From NCBI GenBank assembly GCA_030620065.1, contig JAUXFJ010000009.1, positions 1 through 15,203 of the forward strand: DNA of 15,203 bases. Direction: 5' to 3'. The stretch is from Anaerolineaceae bacterium. Lineage in GTDB: Bacteria; Chloroflexota; Anaerolineae; Anaerolineales; Anaerolineaceae. A program made the position numbers and the translations under genes. The notes beneath the pieces were generated by a model, which was not told the DNA's origin, made no database searches, and saw only the letters and a program-made list of their open reading frames with translations. Shown here one piece after another: positions 6,881-14,468 of the stretch (positions are counted from its first letter, which is position 1; each line of letters starts with the position of its first letter).

Positions 6881-8095
6881 TTAACCTGCCATCATAATTA
6901 AAGGAACGGGTATGAATATCAAGATAAAAATAATCAGAACAAACACAGCTAGGACCTTTCTGCGTTTATCCAGAGCTGTGATCTGGTCTAACGGTTCAGC
7001 ATATCTTCTCCCGAGGAGAAAGATCAACCCAACCCACAACCACCAACCATACCATACAAAACCTAAAGCGATTAAAGCGATCAATATAAAAGGCAGCATC
7101 CGCTTGGCATTCTTGCGTCCAAAAAGGACATACACGACATGCCCGCCGTCCAACTGCCCGACAGGGATAAGGTTTAAAGATGTCACTAATAGCCCTGCCC
7201 AACCAGCCCATGCTATTGGATGGATCATTACATCCAATCCTCCTAAAGGCAACGGGAGGCCCGTGAAAAAATACCGCAACCAGTAAAGGATAGGCGACAG
7301 CGTACCATAGTTGGCTGGTTGAGGAAGTAGCTTTCCGAACACCGCATACTTTGCAAATAAATAAAAGATGGAATTCCCCTCAATCTGAAATACCATATCT
7401 TGAGCAATCGCCGCTGGAATTACGTCTAGTTTCGAAAGGCTCAGGCCGATAAACAGAACAGGAACAGCAACGCAAAGACCCGCCAAAGGACCCGCAATGC
7501 CAATGTCCAAGAGATGCTTTCGATTCTTTGGTGGTTCTTTCATATTGATAAAAGCACCCATTGTACCAATCAAACTGAATGGGAAAGGTATAAAATAAGG
7601 CAGCGAAATATTAACTTTATGCAGCCGACCTGCAATGTAATGGCCAAACTCATGGGCAGCTAATATTGATACAAAACTTACCGCAAATGGCCATCCCTGC
7701 CAAAGGAAGTTCATAAAAACAGCAAATGTTATCCCGCTGGAAAACGGATCAATCTCCGCTGTATAAAGCGCACCGGCAAAAAGGACACTCAGAAATGTCG
7801 ATGCGAACAAAAGAATGTTGACCCAGGATTTATCAGCTTTCGCTTTTGGTAACGCTGGAATAATCAGAATCACCTGTTTTTCCTCTTCCCATTTGAACAA
7901 AGGGATAAGAGAATACGGCTGAAGCTTATCACTCAACCAGTCATACGCTTTTTCACTATCATGATCTTTCAGCATGCCATGGTAACGGGCGACATAACCC
8001 TGCTGCTTGCCACCAGTAGTAATATCTTCGATGGTGAAAATCACTTCGACGGTTTTTGTAAGAGTATCGGTATTTGCCATCCAGGCTGAAATCAT
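6881..8095 (-). CDS. Site-2 protease family (M50) intramembrane metalloprotease
   Basis: The 404-residue polytopic membrane protein carries the zinc-binding HEFGH at 148-152 inside a membrane helix. The second motif, NLIPVGQLDGGH at 308-319, supplies D316 as third zinc ligand. GTMGAFINMKEPPKNR (178-193) and DIGIAGPLAG are typical of the EGY-like/cyanobacterial group of site-2 proteases. The first 90 residues form a soluble domain before the first membrane segment. Such enzymes cut membrane-bound substrates, often anti-sigma factors or signal-peptide remnants; the substrate here is unknown. An ATG at 8080 (residue 6) is an alternative start; AAAGGAA lies about 11 bases before the first ATG. 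The next gene, a lipoprotein, starts five bases after the stop, so they are co-transcribed. Confidence 0.92.
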   Translation of the reverse strand: MISAWMANTDTLTKTVEVIFTIEDITTGGKQQGYVARYHGMLKDHDSEKAYDWLSDKLQPYSLIPLFKWEEEKQVILIIPALPKAKADKSWVNILLFASTFLSVLFAGALYTAEIDPFSSGITFAVFMNFLWQGWPFAVSFVSILAAHEFGHYIAGRLHKVNISLPYFIPFPFSLIGTMGAFINMKEPPKNRKHLLDIGIAGPLAGLCVAVPVLFIGLSLSKLDVIPAAIAQDMVFQIEGNSIFYLFAKYAVFGKLLPQPANYGTLSPILYWLRYFFTGLPLPLGGLDVMIHPIAWAGWAGLLVTSLNLIPVGQLDGGHVVYVLFGRKNAKRMLPFILIALIALGFVWYGWWLWVGLIFLLGRRYAEPLDQITALDKRRKVLAVFVLIIFILIFIPVPLIMMAG

Positions 8096-8146
8096 TAATC
8101 AGTGTTTTCCTTTTAAAGAGAGTGAATATTATGACTTTGTCAATTA

Positions 8147-8152
8147 ATTATA
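8147..8152 (-). promoter_or_regulatory. Candidate -10 element for the protease/lipoprotein/rnhA operon
   Basis: On the minus strand TATAAT lies about 50 bases upstream of the protease start. No convincing -35 hexamer is found 16-18 bases further upstream, so this is only a suggestion within an AT-rich divergent gap. Confidence 0.3.
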
Positions 8153-8253
8153 TCCGCATAGCTGCATATATCTTCCCAATTAAACCACAAATTTACTCTA
8201 TTATGTTCTTTCGACATTCATTGAGAAGTCTTTTTTTAAAGGTACATGGTCAG

Positions 8254-8262
8254 TGTTATAAT
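8254..8262 (+). promoter_or_regulatory. Extended -10 promoter for the large lipoprotein gene
   Basis: TGTTATAAT fits an extended -10 (TGn followed by consensus TATAAT), which can act without a good -35. Predicted transcription starts near 8269 and leaves a 30-base leader that includes AGGGA at 8288-8292. It faces away from the site-2 protease operon. Confidence 0.55.
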
Positions 8263-8298
8263 CCACTTAGCTCGTCCTTCCAGCAATAGGGATCACCT

Positions 8299-10206
8299 AT
8301 GCGCAAGAATATATTGTCTTTTATATTTGGTTTGGCACTCGCATTGAACGCCTGCGTTCCCATAGAAACCCAAGAATCGGCTCTTGAACCAACAACTCTA
8401 CCTACAAGCCCCTCTCCTTCCAGTACCCCACCTAAACTTGCACCAATCAAATCTGAGGAACCCCAGTTTCAACACCCGCAACCTCAAGCATGGGATGTGC
8501 CCCAAACCCCGCTTGAAATACTGCGGTTAGAGCTTGAAGATATCAAGACCTATTCACCTGAAAATTTTCATGATTACACACTGCTTTGGAATCAACATGA
8601 GACAGATACCCAATTAGCAGAACTTTTTGGCGCACCTCAAAATTATCAGGTGACACGCTTTGTTTCACCCCTCAGTCCAGAAGCTCTGCAAATCGCACGC
8701 AGTCAAAGCGGTGTGATCTACCTTAAGCACATTGATTCGAGTGCTGGAATTTCTGTGATTGACCTCGAAAATGGCCCTATCAAACCCATTCTGGACCTCT
8801 TCGAAATCCCCAGCAGTTTTCAAATTGTTGGTGGTCCCGGTGATGCTGTCTTTGTACGAATTCATGACGAAATGTGGTTGCTGTATCCAGATGGCTCTCA
8901 CGAAGTTTGGTCCAAGCCATGCGAAGGGACTCCTTTCTTCTATTCGCAAGATGGACGCCTGATTGGTGCAAGCGAAGATAATAAAAAAGTGATCCAATAT
9001 CATCAGGATGAAAAACCAATCACTCTAGCGGATGGCTTTGAGCATATCCAGGATATTGTCATACTGGAAAATGAAACCCTTTTGGTCTCGGACTGGGAGA
9101 CCGGTGACATCACACGCATCAATTCCAGCGGAGAAAGATCTATCTTGCTTGATAATATCATCCAGCGGGATCCTTTGATTTTGGAAATGGACCATCAGAA
9201 CCAGGTTTTCCTCTATTCAATAGCGACAGGCTTTTGCATGCTTGACCCGGAAACCGGAACACTCACGCGCATGGACAATGTTCAGGGTCAATTGCAACAT
9301 ACTCCCAGTTTTGTCTTCGTGCCCCCTTCAGGCATCGTGCTGATTGGCTTAACATCCGCAGCGGTTGGTTGGGCTGACATGGAGATGGATGAAACAGGGA
9401 TAATTGCCCCATCAATGGGTGTTAATAGTGAAAAAACCAAAATCGGCCCAGACGGCACACTCTATACGCTCACGGAACGATTCGGCAGCCCCCCAACGAA
9501 TAAAATCTTGAACATCGATCGCCTTGGAAATTCTAAAATCATTTTTGAAGCTGCTCAAATTGAGAACTTCGCATTCAATGCAGATGGCAGTTTATATTTC
9601 TTTGGTTCTACTGACAACACAGATCAACACGGGTTATATTTCCTCCCTCCCGATGGCAGTCAAGCAGAATTCCGCTGTCAAATGGACTATAAAATATCAC
9701 GCTCATTTGGTGTCGACTCACAAACAGGCTGGCTCTTCGGTTATGAGCCTGAACAAAACAGAGTTATTGTGCTGAATGATAGCTGTCAGCTAATCCACGA
9801 GTATGCGCTTGATTTACCTAAAGAGCCCTTAACGGTAGTGCTGGCTGGGGGATCAGGTAGCAAAGCTTACGGCTACAGCAGCGAAAAAGAACGCAATCTC
9901 ACCGGACCCATTATTGAACGCTGGATATTTGAAATTGATCTGCTCACGGGCAGCTTTAAAATTTTAAATCAGTTCAATCTTGAACATTTTATTGGTGTGA
10001 TGGGGCAAATCCGGGTGGACTCTGTAGGAGAGATCTGGGTAATCTCAGGACCTGAGGTTTTTCAAGTAAACAAGAACGGATTGATGACCAAATTCGTTGA
10101 AGCGGTCGTGATGGATCCTGCAGCAGTAAATTCAGATGGTCAGGGTCAAATTTATATCAGCAGCACAGCTGGTATATTCCTGATATACCATGTTGGGGGA
10201 GGTTGA
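8299..10206 (+). CDS. Surface lipoprotein, probable beta-propeller, unknown function
   Basis: I do not recognise a named family. The 635-residue protein begins with a lipoprotein signal peptide ending LNAC (C19). A Ser/Thr/Pro-rich linker follows (about 29-50), typical of proteins held away from the membrane. The rest is soluble and beta-rich, with repeating blocks of the kind seen in NHL, SMP-30 or TolB-like propellers. Examples are DPETGTLTRMD, GPDGTLYTLTERFG, NADGSLYFFGS, PPDGSQ and a final GQGQIYISSTAGIFLI. The blocks read like label-and-value blades, suggesting four or more. AGGGA six bases before the ATG supports the start. It is divergent from the site-2 protease operon. A binding or scaffolding role on the outer surface is possible, but no catalytic motif is visible. 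Confidence 0.8.
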   Translation: MRKNILSFIFGLALALNACVPIETQESALEPTTLPTSPSPSSTPPKLAPIKSEEPQFQHPQPQAWDVPQTPLEILRLELEDIKTYSPENFHDYTLLWNQHETDTQLAELFGAPQNYQVTRFVSPLSPEALQIARSQSGVIYLKHIDSSAGISVIDLENGPIKPILDLFEIPSSFQIVGGPGDAVFVRIHDEMWLLYPDGSHEVWSKPCEGTPFFYSQDGRLIGASEDNKKVIQYHQDEKPITLADGFEHIQDIVILENETLLVSDWETGDITRINSSGERSILLDNIIQRDPLILEMDHQNQVFLYSIATGFCMLDPETGTLTRMDNVQGQLQHTPSFVFVPPSGIVLIGLTSAAVGWADMEMDETGIIAPSMGVNSEKTKIGPDGTLYTLTERFGSPPTNKILNIDRLGNSKIIFEAAQIENFAFNADGSLYFFGSTDNTDQHGLYFLPPDGSQAEFRCQMDYKISRSFGVDSQTGWLFGYEPEQNRVIVLNDSCQLIHEYALDLPKEPLTVVLAGGSGSKAYGYSSEKERNLTGPIIERWIFEIDLLTGSFKILNQFNLEHFIGVMGQIRVDSVGEIWVISGPEVFQVNKNGLMTKFVEAVVMDPAAVNSDGQGQIYISSTAGIFLIYHVGGG

Positions 10207-10219
10207 TAATATACATCAT

Positions 10220-10238
10220 AATCAGCAGGCTGCTGATT
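10220..10238 (+). terminator. Hairpin after the large lipoprotein gene, possible weak terminator
   Basis: AATCAGCA (10220-10227) pairs perfectly with TGCTGATT (10231-10238) around a three-base loop, starting 14 bases after the stop codon. No T-run follows, so intrinsic termination is uncertain. From here to 10419 I see no other supported feature. Confidence 0.35.
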
Positions 10239-10419
10239 ACAGATCAAATCATTGAACCATAATTCTCGAAAACCATCTAAGTCCAGATACAAAATAGAGC
10301 TGAGTTGATGTACTGGCTCATGTTGTTTATTCATCCCACCACACGCCAGGAACCATATTTGGATAACATCTATCGTTAATAAATTAATGCTATCTAAAAC
10401 CAAGATTAAGATAACTACA

Positions 10420-10513
10420 CGGGAATGGATGGGTGTCGAACCCACCACGGCTCGCAGCGCGACCCGTCACCGATGTTGAAGACCGGGAGGCCCACCGGGA
10501 CCTAACCACTCCC
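10420..10513 (-). tRNA. selC: tRNA-Sec (UCA), selenocysteine tRNA
   Basis: On the minus strand a 94-base tRNA folds in the selenocysteine-specific way. The acceptor stem has eight pairs (GGGAGTGG with CCATTCCC, one G-U). The T arm has five pairs (GTGGG/CCCAT) around TTCGACA, giving the bacterial 8+5 arrangement. The D stem has six pairs (AGGTCC/GGGCCT) with a four-base loop. The anticodon stem CCGGT/ATCGG encloses CTTCAAC, with anticodon TCA at complement 10477-10479, which reads UGA. The long variable arm contains ACGG/CCGT and TCGC/GCGA pairs. The discriminator is G and CCA is not encoded. SerRS charges such tRNAs and SelA converts Ser to Sec; SelB delivers it. None of these genes is in the window. 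A suppressor tRNA is unlikely given the full Sec-type fold. Confidence 0.95.
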
Positions 10514-10520
10514 AAGCATA

Positions 10521-10549
10521 AGCATATCGAATGCGGTCTTACTTGTCAA
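10521..10549 (-). promoter_or_regulatory. Dedicated promoter of the selenocysteine tRNA
   Basis: On the minus strand, consensus TTGACA (complement 10544-10549) and TATGCT (complement 10521-10526) are spaced by 17 bases. Transcription would start at about 10514, practically at the first base of the tRNA. A second TATGCT copy (complement 10515-10520) is a tandem duplicate, too close to the tRNA to be the main -10. Confidence 0.75.
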
Positions 10550-10600
10550 CCCAGAACACATCTTTTTTCTATAAATCGGATACATTCTCACAAACCATTG

Positions 10601-10606
10601 TATAAT
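10601..10606 (+). promoter_or_regulatory. Candidate -10 element of the GH13 gene
   Basis: TATAAT lies 36 bases before the ATG at 10642, with GGAGA (10630-10634) in the short leader as ribosome binding site. No good -35 hexamer is found at 16-18 bases, so the promoter may need an activator or be weak. It is back to back with the tRNA-Sec promoter. Confidence 0.4.
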
Positions 10607-10641
10607 CTCTAAGCTTAAATACTCAAATTGGAGATTTATCT

Positions 10642-12090
10642 ATGCTGGAATTCAATACAACCCCCGATTGGGTTAAAAATGCAGTCTTTTATCAGATATT
10701 CCCCGATCGTTTTGCAAAAAGCAAGTGGATCGAAAAACCTGATAATTTTGAAAGTTGGGAATCTACCCCCACTGTTCATGGATTTAAAGGCGGAGATCTC
10801 TTAGGGGTTTACGAAAAGCTTGATTACTTACAAGATTTGGGAATCAGTGCAATCTACTTCAATCCGATCTTTCAATCGGCTTCAAACCATCGCTACCATA
10901 CACACGACTACTATATCGTGGATCCACTCCTCGGGGGGAATAAAGCATTTGAGACACTCTTAAAAGAAGCTCATAGGCGTAATATCCGTATCATACTAGA
11001 TGGTGTGTTTAATCATGCCAGCCGAGGTTTTTTTCAATTCAATCACATCCTGGAAACAGGTGAGAAATCCCCTTATTTAAACTGGTTCAATATCCATGGC
11101 TATCCGTTGAATGCTTATCAAGGAAAACCCAATTACCAATGCTGGTGGGAAGCACCAGCATTACCAGAGTTCAACACGGATAACAACCAGGTCAGACGTT
11201 ACCTATTTGATGTAGCACGCTATTGGGTTGATCAAGGTATTGACGGCTGGCGGCTTGATGTACCTTTTGACATCAATGATGATGATTTCTGGCGAGAGTT
11301 CCGCCGTACAGTGAAAGAAGCCAATCCCGATGCTTATATCGTCGGTGAGATACCCAGTGAAGCTCAACGGTGGATGAAAGGCGATATGTTTGATGCTGTT
11401 ATGAACTATCAATTCACGATAGCTTGTTTGAGCTTCTTTGGCGGTCAAAATACAGATTTTCAATTAGCTGAGGGAATGATGGGCTTTTCAAACATCAGAA
11501 CATTAGATGCAGGAATGTTCTCAAAACGCAGCATTGAATTGATTAAACTCTACCCGCGTGACTTTTCGCTCGCACAGTTAAACCTCCTGGATAGCCATGA
11601 CATGCCAAGATTTTTAAGCCTGGTTAACGGCAATAAAGATGCGTTTTTGTTAGCCACATTATTTCAGATGACCTATCCCGGTGCACCGTGTATCTACTAT
11701 GGCGACGAGATCGGTTTGACTGGTGGTAAAGACCCCGATTGCCGCAAAGCTTTCCTATGGGACGAGAGTAAATGGGATCATAATCTTCGTAATCAAATTA
11801 AGACATATATCCAACTACGCCATGCACACCCAGCTTTACGAACCGGAGATTATATTCCTCTTTTCGCTGAAAGTGGTATCCTAGCCTTCATGCGCAAGGA
11901 TGATACAGAAAGCCTCATCATCATTATTAACACTGGGTCGACAGCTCACAACATTGATATCCCTATAAAAGATCTTCTTCCAGAAGGCACTGTTCTAAAA
12001 GACCAACTGAGCGATAAGAATGCTATGATTCAAGCAAATCATCTGCGTGATTTCAACATTCCCCCACATAGAGGTGTAACCCAAGCATAA
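10642..12090 (+). CDS. GH13 alpha-glucan hydrolase (cyclomaltodextrinase/neopullulanase-like), cytoplasmic
   Basis: The 482-residue protein is an alpha-amylase family (GH13) enzyme that would act on alpha-1,4-glucans, maltodextrins or cyclodextrins. It starts almost directly with the TIM barrel: VFYQIFPDRF at 15-24. Conserved regions are DGVFNH (120-125), GWRLDVP with nucleophile D206, VGEI with acid/base E236, and LLDSHD with transition-state residue D320. The closest family type seems to be neopullulanase/cyclomaltodextrinase, but the roughly 120-residue N-terminal domain of those enzymes is absent. A short C-terminal beta domain (about 400-482) is present. No signal peptide is seen, so it is intracellular. 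Start and ribosome binding site (GGAGA) are clear. It stands alone, with no transporter or regulator next to it. Exact specificity is uncertain. Confidence 0.9.
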   Translation: MLEFNTTPDWVKNAVFYQIFPDRFAKSKWIEKPDNFESWESTPTVHGFKGGDLLGVYEKLDYLQDLGISAIYFNPIFQSASNHRYHTHDYYIVDPLLGGNKAFETLLKEAHRRNIRIILDGVFNHASRGFFQFNHILETGEKSPYLNWFNIHGYPLNAYQGKPNYQCWWEAPALPEFNTDNNQVRRYLFDVARYWVDQGIDGWRLDVPFDINDDDFWREFRRTVKEANPDAYIVGEIPSEAQRWMKGDMFDAVMNYQFTIACLSFFGGQNTDFQLAEGMMGFSNIRTLDAGMFSKRSIELIKLYPRDFSLAQLNLLDSHDMPRFLSLVNGNKDAFLLATLFQMTYPGAPCIYYGDEIGLTGGKDPDCRKAFLWDESKWDHNLRNQIKTYIQLRHAHPALRTGDYIPLFAESGILAFMRKDDTESLIIIINTGSTAHNIDIPIKDLLPEGTVLKDQLSDKNAMIQANHLRDFNIPPHRGVTQA

Positions 12091-12133
12091 AAGGCATTCA
12101 GGTAATTAACAAGCAATAATGTCCATCACGAAC

Positions 12134-12157
12134 ATTGTCTATATTAGCAAAGACAAT
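12134..12157. other. Hairpin between convergent GH13 and PAP2 genes
   Basis: ATTGTCT (12134-12140) pairs with AGACAAT (12151-12157) around a ten-base loop, in the 81-base gap between two converging genes. The position suits a bidirectional terminator. No T-run is seen on either strand and the stem is AT-rich, so this is weak. Confidence 0.2.
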
Positions 12158-12171
12158 AAGATATGGGAATG

Positions 12172-12717
12172 CTAAAATAGAAAGGGAAAACAGGCCACAG
12201 CAAAGGGATATAATGCAAGGGCTGTCAAGCCCATCGTGACACCAATCAGCCAACCGACTACCACATCTGATAGATAATGTACGCCCAGGCTGATTCTAGC
12301 TAACCCTACCAAGGGTGCCCAAAAGATTAATAACAGTGCAAACCACACTGGCCCAATACCAATAGCCATGACTGCCAATGCAGCAGCTCTGGCAGCATGA
12401 CCCGAAGGGAAGGAATGCGGATCTGTTGCACGGTATATCTGCCCCCATTCTCCCTTTGGACGAGGCCGCCGTATAGTAAATTTCAGAATGATCACCACGA
12501 TGGCAAGGATGAATAAGCCTATAGCTAGAAAAGCTGCCCGGTCATGCCATGCTTCATTACCAAAGAACCATATAATCACTAACCCCATTAGCCAAAACCA
12601 TGAATCACCTGAATGAGCAAAGAAAATCAGGATAGAGCGCCAGAACCCTTTTGACTGACGCAGTTTCAGCTCAGAAGAAAAGCGGATATCCGCTTCTATA
12701 AGTCCCCGAAGACTCAT
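12172..12717 (-). CDS. PAP2-family membrane phosphatase
   Basis: This 181-residue integral membrane protein carries the three PAP2 motifs. KX6RP spans K79 to P87. PSGH is at 104-107 with catalytic H107. RX5H is R141 to H147, followed by D151; the usual Ser before this Arg is Ala here. Family members remove phosphate from lipid phosphates such as undecaprenyl diphosphate or phosphatidate, with the active site at the outer face of the membrane. Its ATG shares one base with the stop of the upstream nucleotidyltransferase (TGATG), showing tight translational coupling. It is the last gene of a three-gene operon. The context suggests a dephosphorylation step after a nucleotide-linked intermediate, but the substrate is not known. 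Confidence 0.9.
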   Translation of the reverse strand: MSLRGLIEADIRFSSELKLRQSKGFWRSILIFFAHSGDSWFWLMGLVIIWFFGNEAWHDRAAFLAIGLFILAIVVIILKFTIRRPRPKGEWGQIYRATDPHSFPSGHAARAAALAVMAIGIGPVWFALLLIFWAPLVGLARISLGVHYLSDVVVGWLIGVTMGLTALALYPFAVACFPFLF

Positions 12718-13490
12718 CAGGATACCTTCTCTGACAAGAAAGCCTTTATGATATCCAATTGATGAGGTTTATCAACATCCATAGCCATTTCAGCATACGG
12801 CACAAGCAAAGCTTTCCCGCGAATCTTCAATTTACGACAAATTCTCTTCGCCGCGCCATCTAATGTGATCGCCTTTAACAACACAAGTATCAAGGTGGAG
12901 AGGCCTATCAAAGCTGCCTGTTTCATGGAACTTTTACGCGATTCAGATAAACGTTTCCAGAGATCATTGGCCTGATTAAATATTCGAGAGTTAATGATGT
13001 TGACATCCCCGCCACAGATTTCAACATCTCTAAGATGTACATAAGAACGGTTCGAACCTGGGAATTGAGCTTCCATGACCTGGCGCGTGACAGTGGAATA
13101 ATAGATATCATACAAATCCACCTCGATTTGAGAGGCGAGCCAATCAACCATTTCACTGGTCAGTGCAGGTATATCCCCTGAAGCAACTACAATCATCTCA
13201 TCACGAGCTGACACTTCTACTATCTTTTCGACTCCAAAACAAATATTATCGAAAATTCCACCCTGATCAGGTAAGAATACGAGAGGTTTCTTTGAAGAAA
13301 GCTCACTCCTTTCAGCCAATCCAATAACGAATATCTTTTCAATGACTTTAGAGCCACTTAAAGCATCTAAAACCCACTGCACCATAGGTTTACCACAGAT
13401 GGGAGTCATTGACTTCATTTCTGTGGATATCAAACCATAAAATGGATCATCAGACTCTATCCGCCCACCGGCAAGAAGAATAGCTTGCAT
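12717..13490 (-). CDS. MobA-like NTP transferase domain protein
   Basis: The N-terminal half of this 257-residue protein is a nucleotidyltransferase fold. It shows LAGG at 6-9, KSMTPICGKPM at 26-36 with K34, and SGDIP with D106 for the metal and nucleotide. MDVDKP (237-242) near the C-terminus is a conserved closing motif. Such enzymes couple CTP, GTP or UTP to a small phosphate compound. Between them lies a hydrophobic stretch (about 191-210, from QAALIGLSTL to ITL) that could be a buried helix or a membrane-associated segment. Usual GXG-type spacing after LAGG is altered (GGRIESDDP), so the nucleotide loop is not of the standard MobA form. It starts with the base that ends the upstream stop codon (TAATG) and ends overlapping the PAP2 start. 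The acceptor substrate is unknown. Confidence 0.83.
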   Translation of the reverse strand: MQAILLAGGRIESDDPFYGLISTEMKSMTPICGKPMVQWVLDALSGSKVIEKIFVIGLAERSELSSKKPLVFLPDQGGIFDNICFGVEKIVEVSARDEMIVVASGDIPALTSEMVDWLASQIEVDLYDIYYSTVTRQVMEAQFPGSNRSYVHLRDVEICGGDVNIINSRIFNQANDLWKRLSESRKSSMKQAALIGLSTLILVLLKAITLDGAAKRICRKLKIRGKALLVPYAEMAMDVDKPHQLDIIKAFLSEKVS

Positions 13491-14416
13491 TAGTTTAATT
13501 TCCTCAACTGAGGTTTGAAACCAATCTTTTTAATCAAATCTGACATTAAAGCAAAATATTCATCTGCATTCCGATAATCAATCGGCTCTTTCCGTCCAAT
13601 CGCAGCAATGATCGCTGCTTCCATCATATTAGTACCAAATGACCTCCCATCCAAGACTGGCGTGGTGGTCAACAGATATTTTACACCTGCGTTCGTAAAC
13701 AGCTCAACATCATGCGGCGTTGTTGTATTGGTCACAATGACCTTGCCCTTTAGATTATCTGGCATGTAACGTGTTATGTAATGACAGTCTCCGGCAATCA
13801 CGGAGACGCGCTTGAACACATTTTCATACTTCGGTGTCCGTTCGTTCTGGGCTTCACCCACTGGATAGAACCATTCGAAGGGTAAACGCCCAACGATCGG
13901 AATCAATACAGCAGCCATTAATTTGACCGCTCTCTCTCGGTATAGAGGTATAGGTAGACCTAAAGAAAACATCATATCCCCGAATATACATTCATAATCC
14001 GCTTCAACAAAGGAACGTAGCAGTCCATAACGATCAACAGCTGTCATGACCAGCACTTTTCTGCCAACTTCATCCAAGTAATCAGCGATCTCTGCTTCCA
14101 AGGCTTTAGCAGCCCCAACTTCTAGAGTCGTTTTCAGTCCACAGCCATCCACGACTGGTGTCTTTTTAACATCTTTGACCAGAAATTGTACAGAATGCAA
14201 TGGATACCATTTCTTGTCAACATATAATCCAAGGTCAGTACCGCCAACGCCAAAAGCGTCAACCTTTCCATCTAAATCACGGTACATTTGCGCTGCTTTC
14301 TGCATATCGCCATCTGTCCCCACCCGACTGATATGAACATCCTCACCCAGGATATTAATGGTTGTTTCCTTATCCCGCACTGAAGAACCTATACTAATGC
14401 TGATTGCTTTTTTCAT
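13490..14416 (-). CDS. Quinate 5-dehydrogenase-like protein, function unproven
   Basis: The 308-residue protein resembles a family often labelled quinate 5-dehydrogenase in genome annotation. It does not look like the shikimate/quinate dehydrogenases AroE or YdiB, so the reaction should be treated as unknown. Visible blocks are SISIGSSVRDKE at 6-17, RVGTDGD (31-37), AFGVGGTDLGLYV (54-66), VDGCGLKTTLE (89-99) and a C-terminal TNTTTPHD followed by a conserved LDGRSFGTNMMEA. The Gly-rich blocks suggest a nucleotide or cofactor site. No signal peptide is seen. It is the first gene of the operon with the nucleotidyltransferase and PAP2 phosphatase, overlapping the next start by one base. GAGGA just before the ATG is the ribosome binding site, which supports the start. 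Confidence 0.7.
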   Translation of the reverse strand: MKKAISISIGSSVRDKETTINILGEDVHISRVGTDGDMQKAAQMYRDLDGKVDAFGVGGTDLGLYVDKKWYPLHSVQFLVKDVKKTPVVDGCGLKTTLEVGAAKALEAEIADYLDEVGRKVLVMTAVDRYGLLRSFVEADYECIFGDMMFSLGLPIPLYRERAVKLMAAVLIPIVGRLPFEWFYPVGEAQNERTPKYENVFKRVSVIAGDCHYITRYMPDNLKGKVIVTNTTTPHDVELFTNAGVKYLLTTTPVLDGRSFGTNMMEAAIIAAIGRKEPIDYRNADEYFALMSDLIKKIGFKPQLRKLN

Positions 14417-14440
14417 GATCCTCTTCCTTTACTAGGGCAA

Positions 14441-14468
14441 AGTATAATATTTCCAAGTTATTTATCAA
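14441..14468 (-). promoter_or_regulatory. Promoter of the three-gene operon
   Basis: On the minus strand TTGATA (complement 14463-14468) and TATACT (complement 14441-14446) are 16 bases apart. Transcription would start near 14434, giving a leader of about 18 bases that holds the ribosome binding site of the first gene. Confidence 0.58.

Noticed and set aside
10152..10448. Minus-strand open frame of 98 codons, with a shorter 60-codon version from ATG at 10334
   Set aside because: The long form begins inside tRNA-Sec and both overlap the 3' end of the large lipoprotein gene antisense. Neither has a suitable ribosome binding site or any recognised motif. A small gene cannot be fully excluded for the 60-codon form.
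12091..12171. Intrinsic terminators in the gap between the convergent GH13 and PAP2 genes
   Set aside because: Only AT-rich stems without T-runs were found; one is listed as a low-confidence hairpin but not called a terminator.
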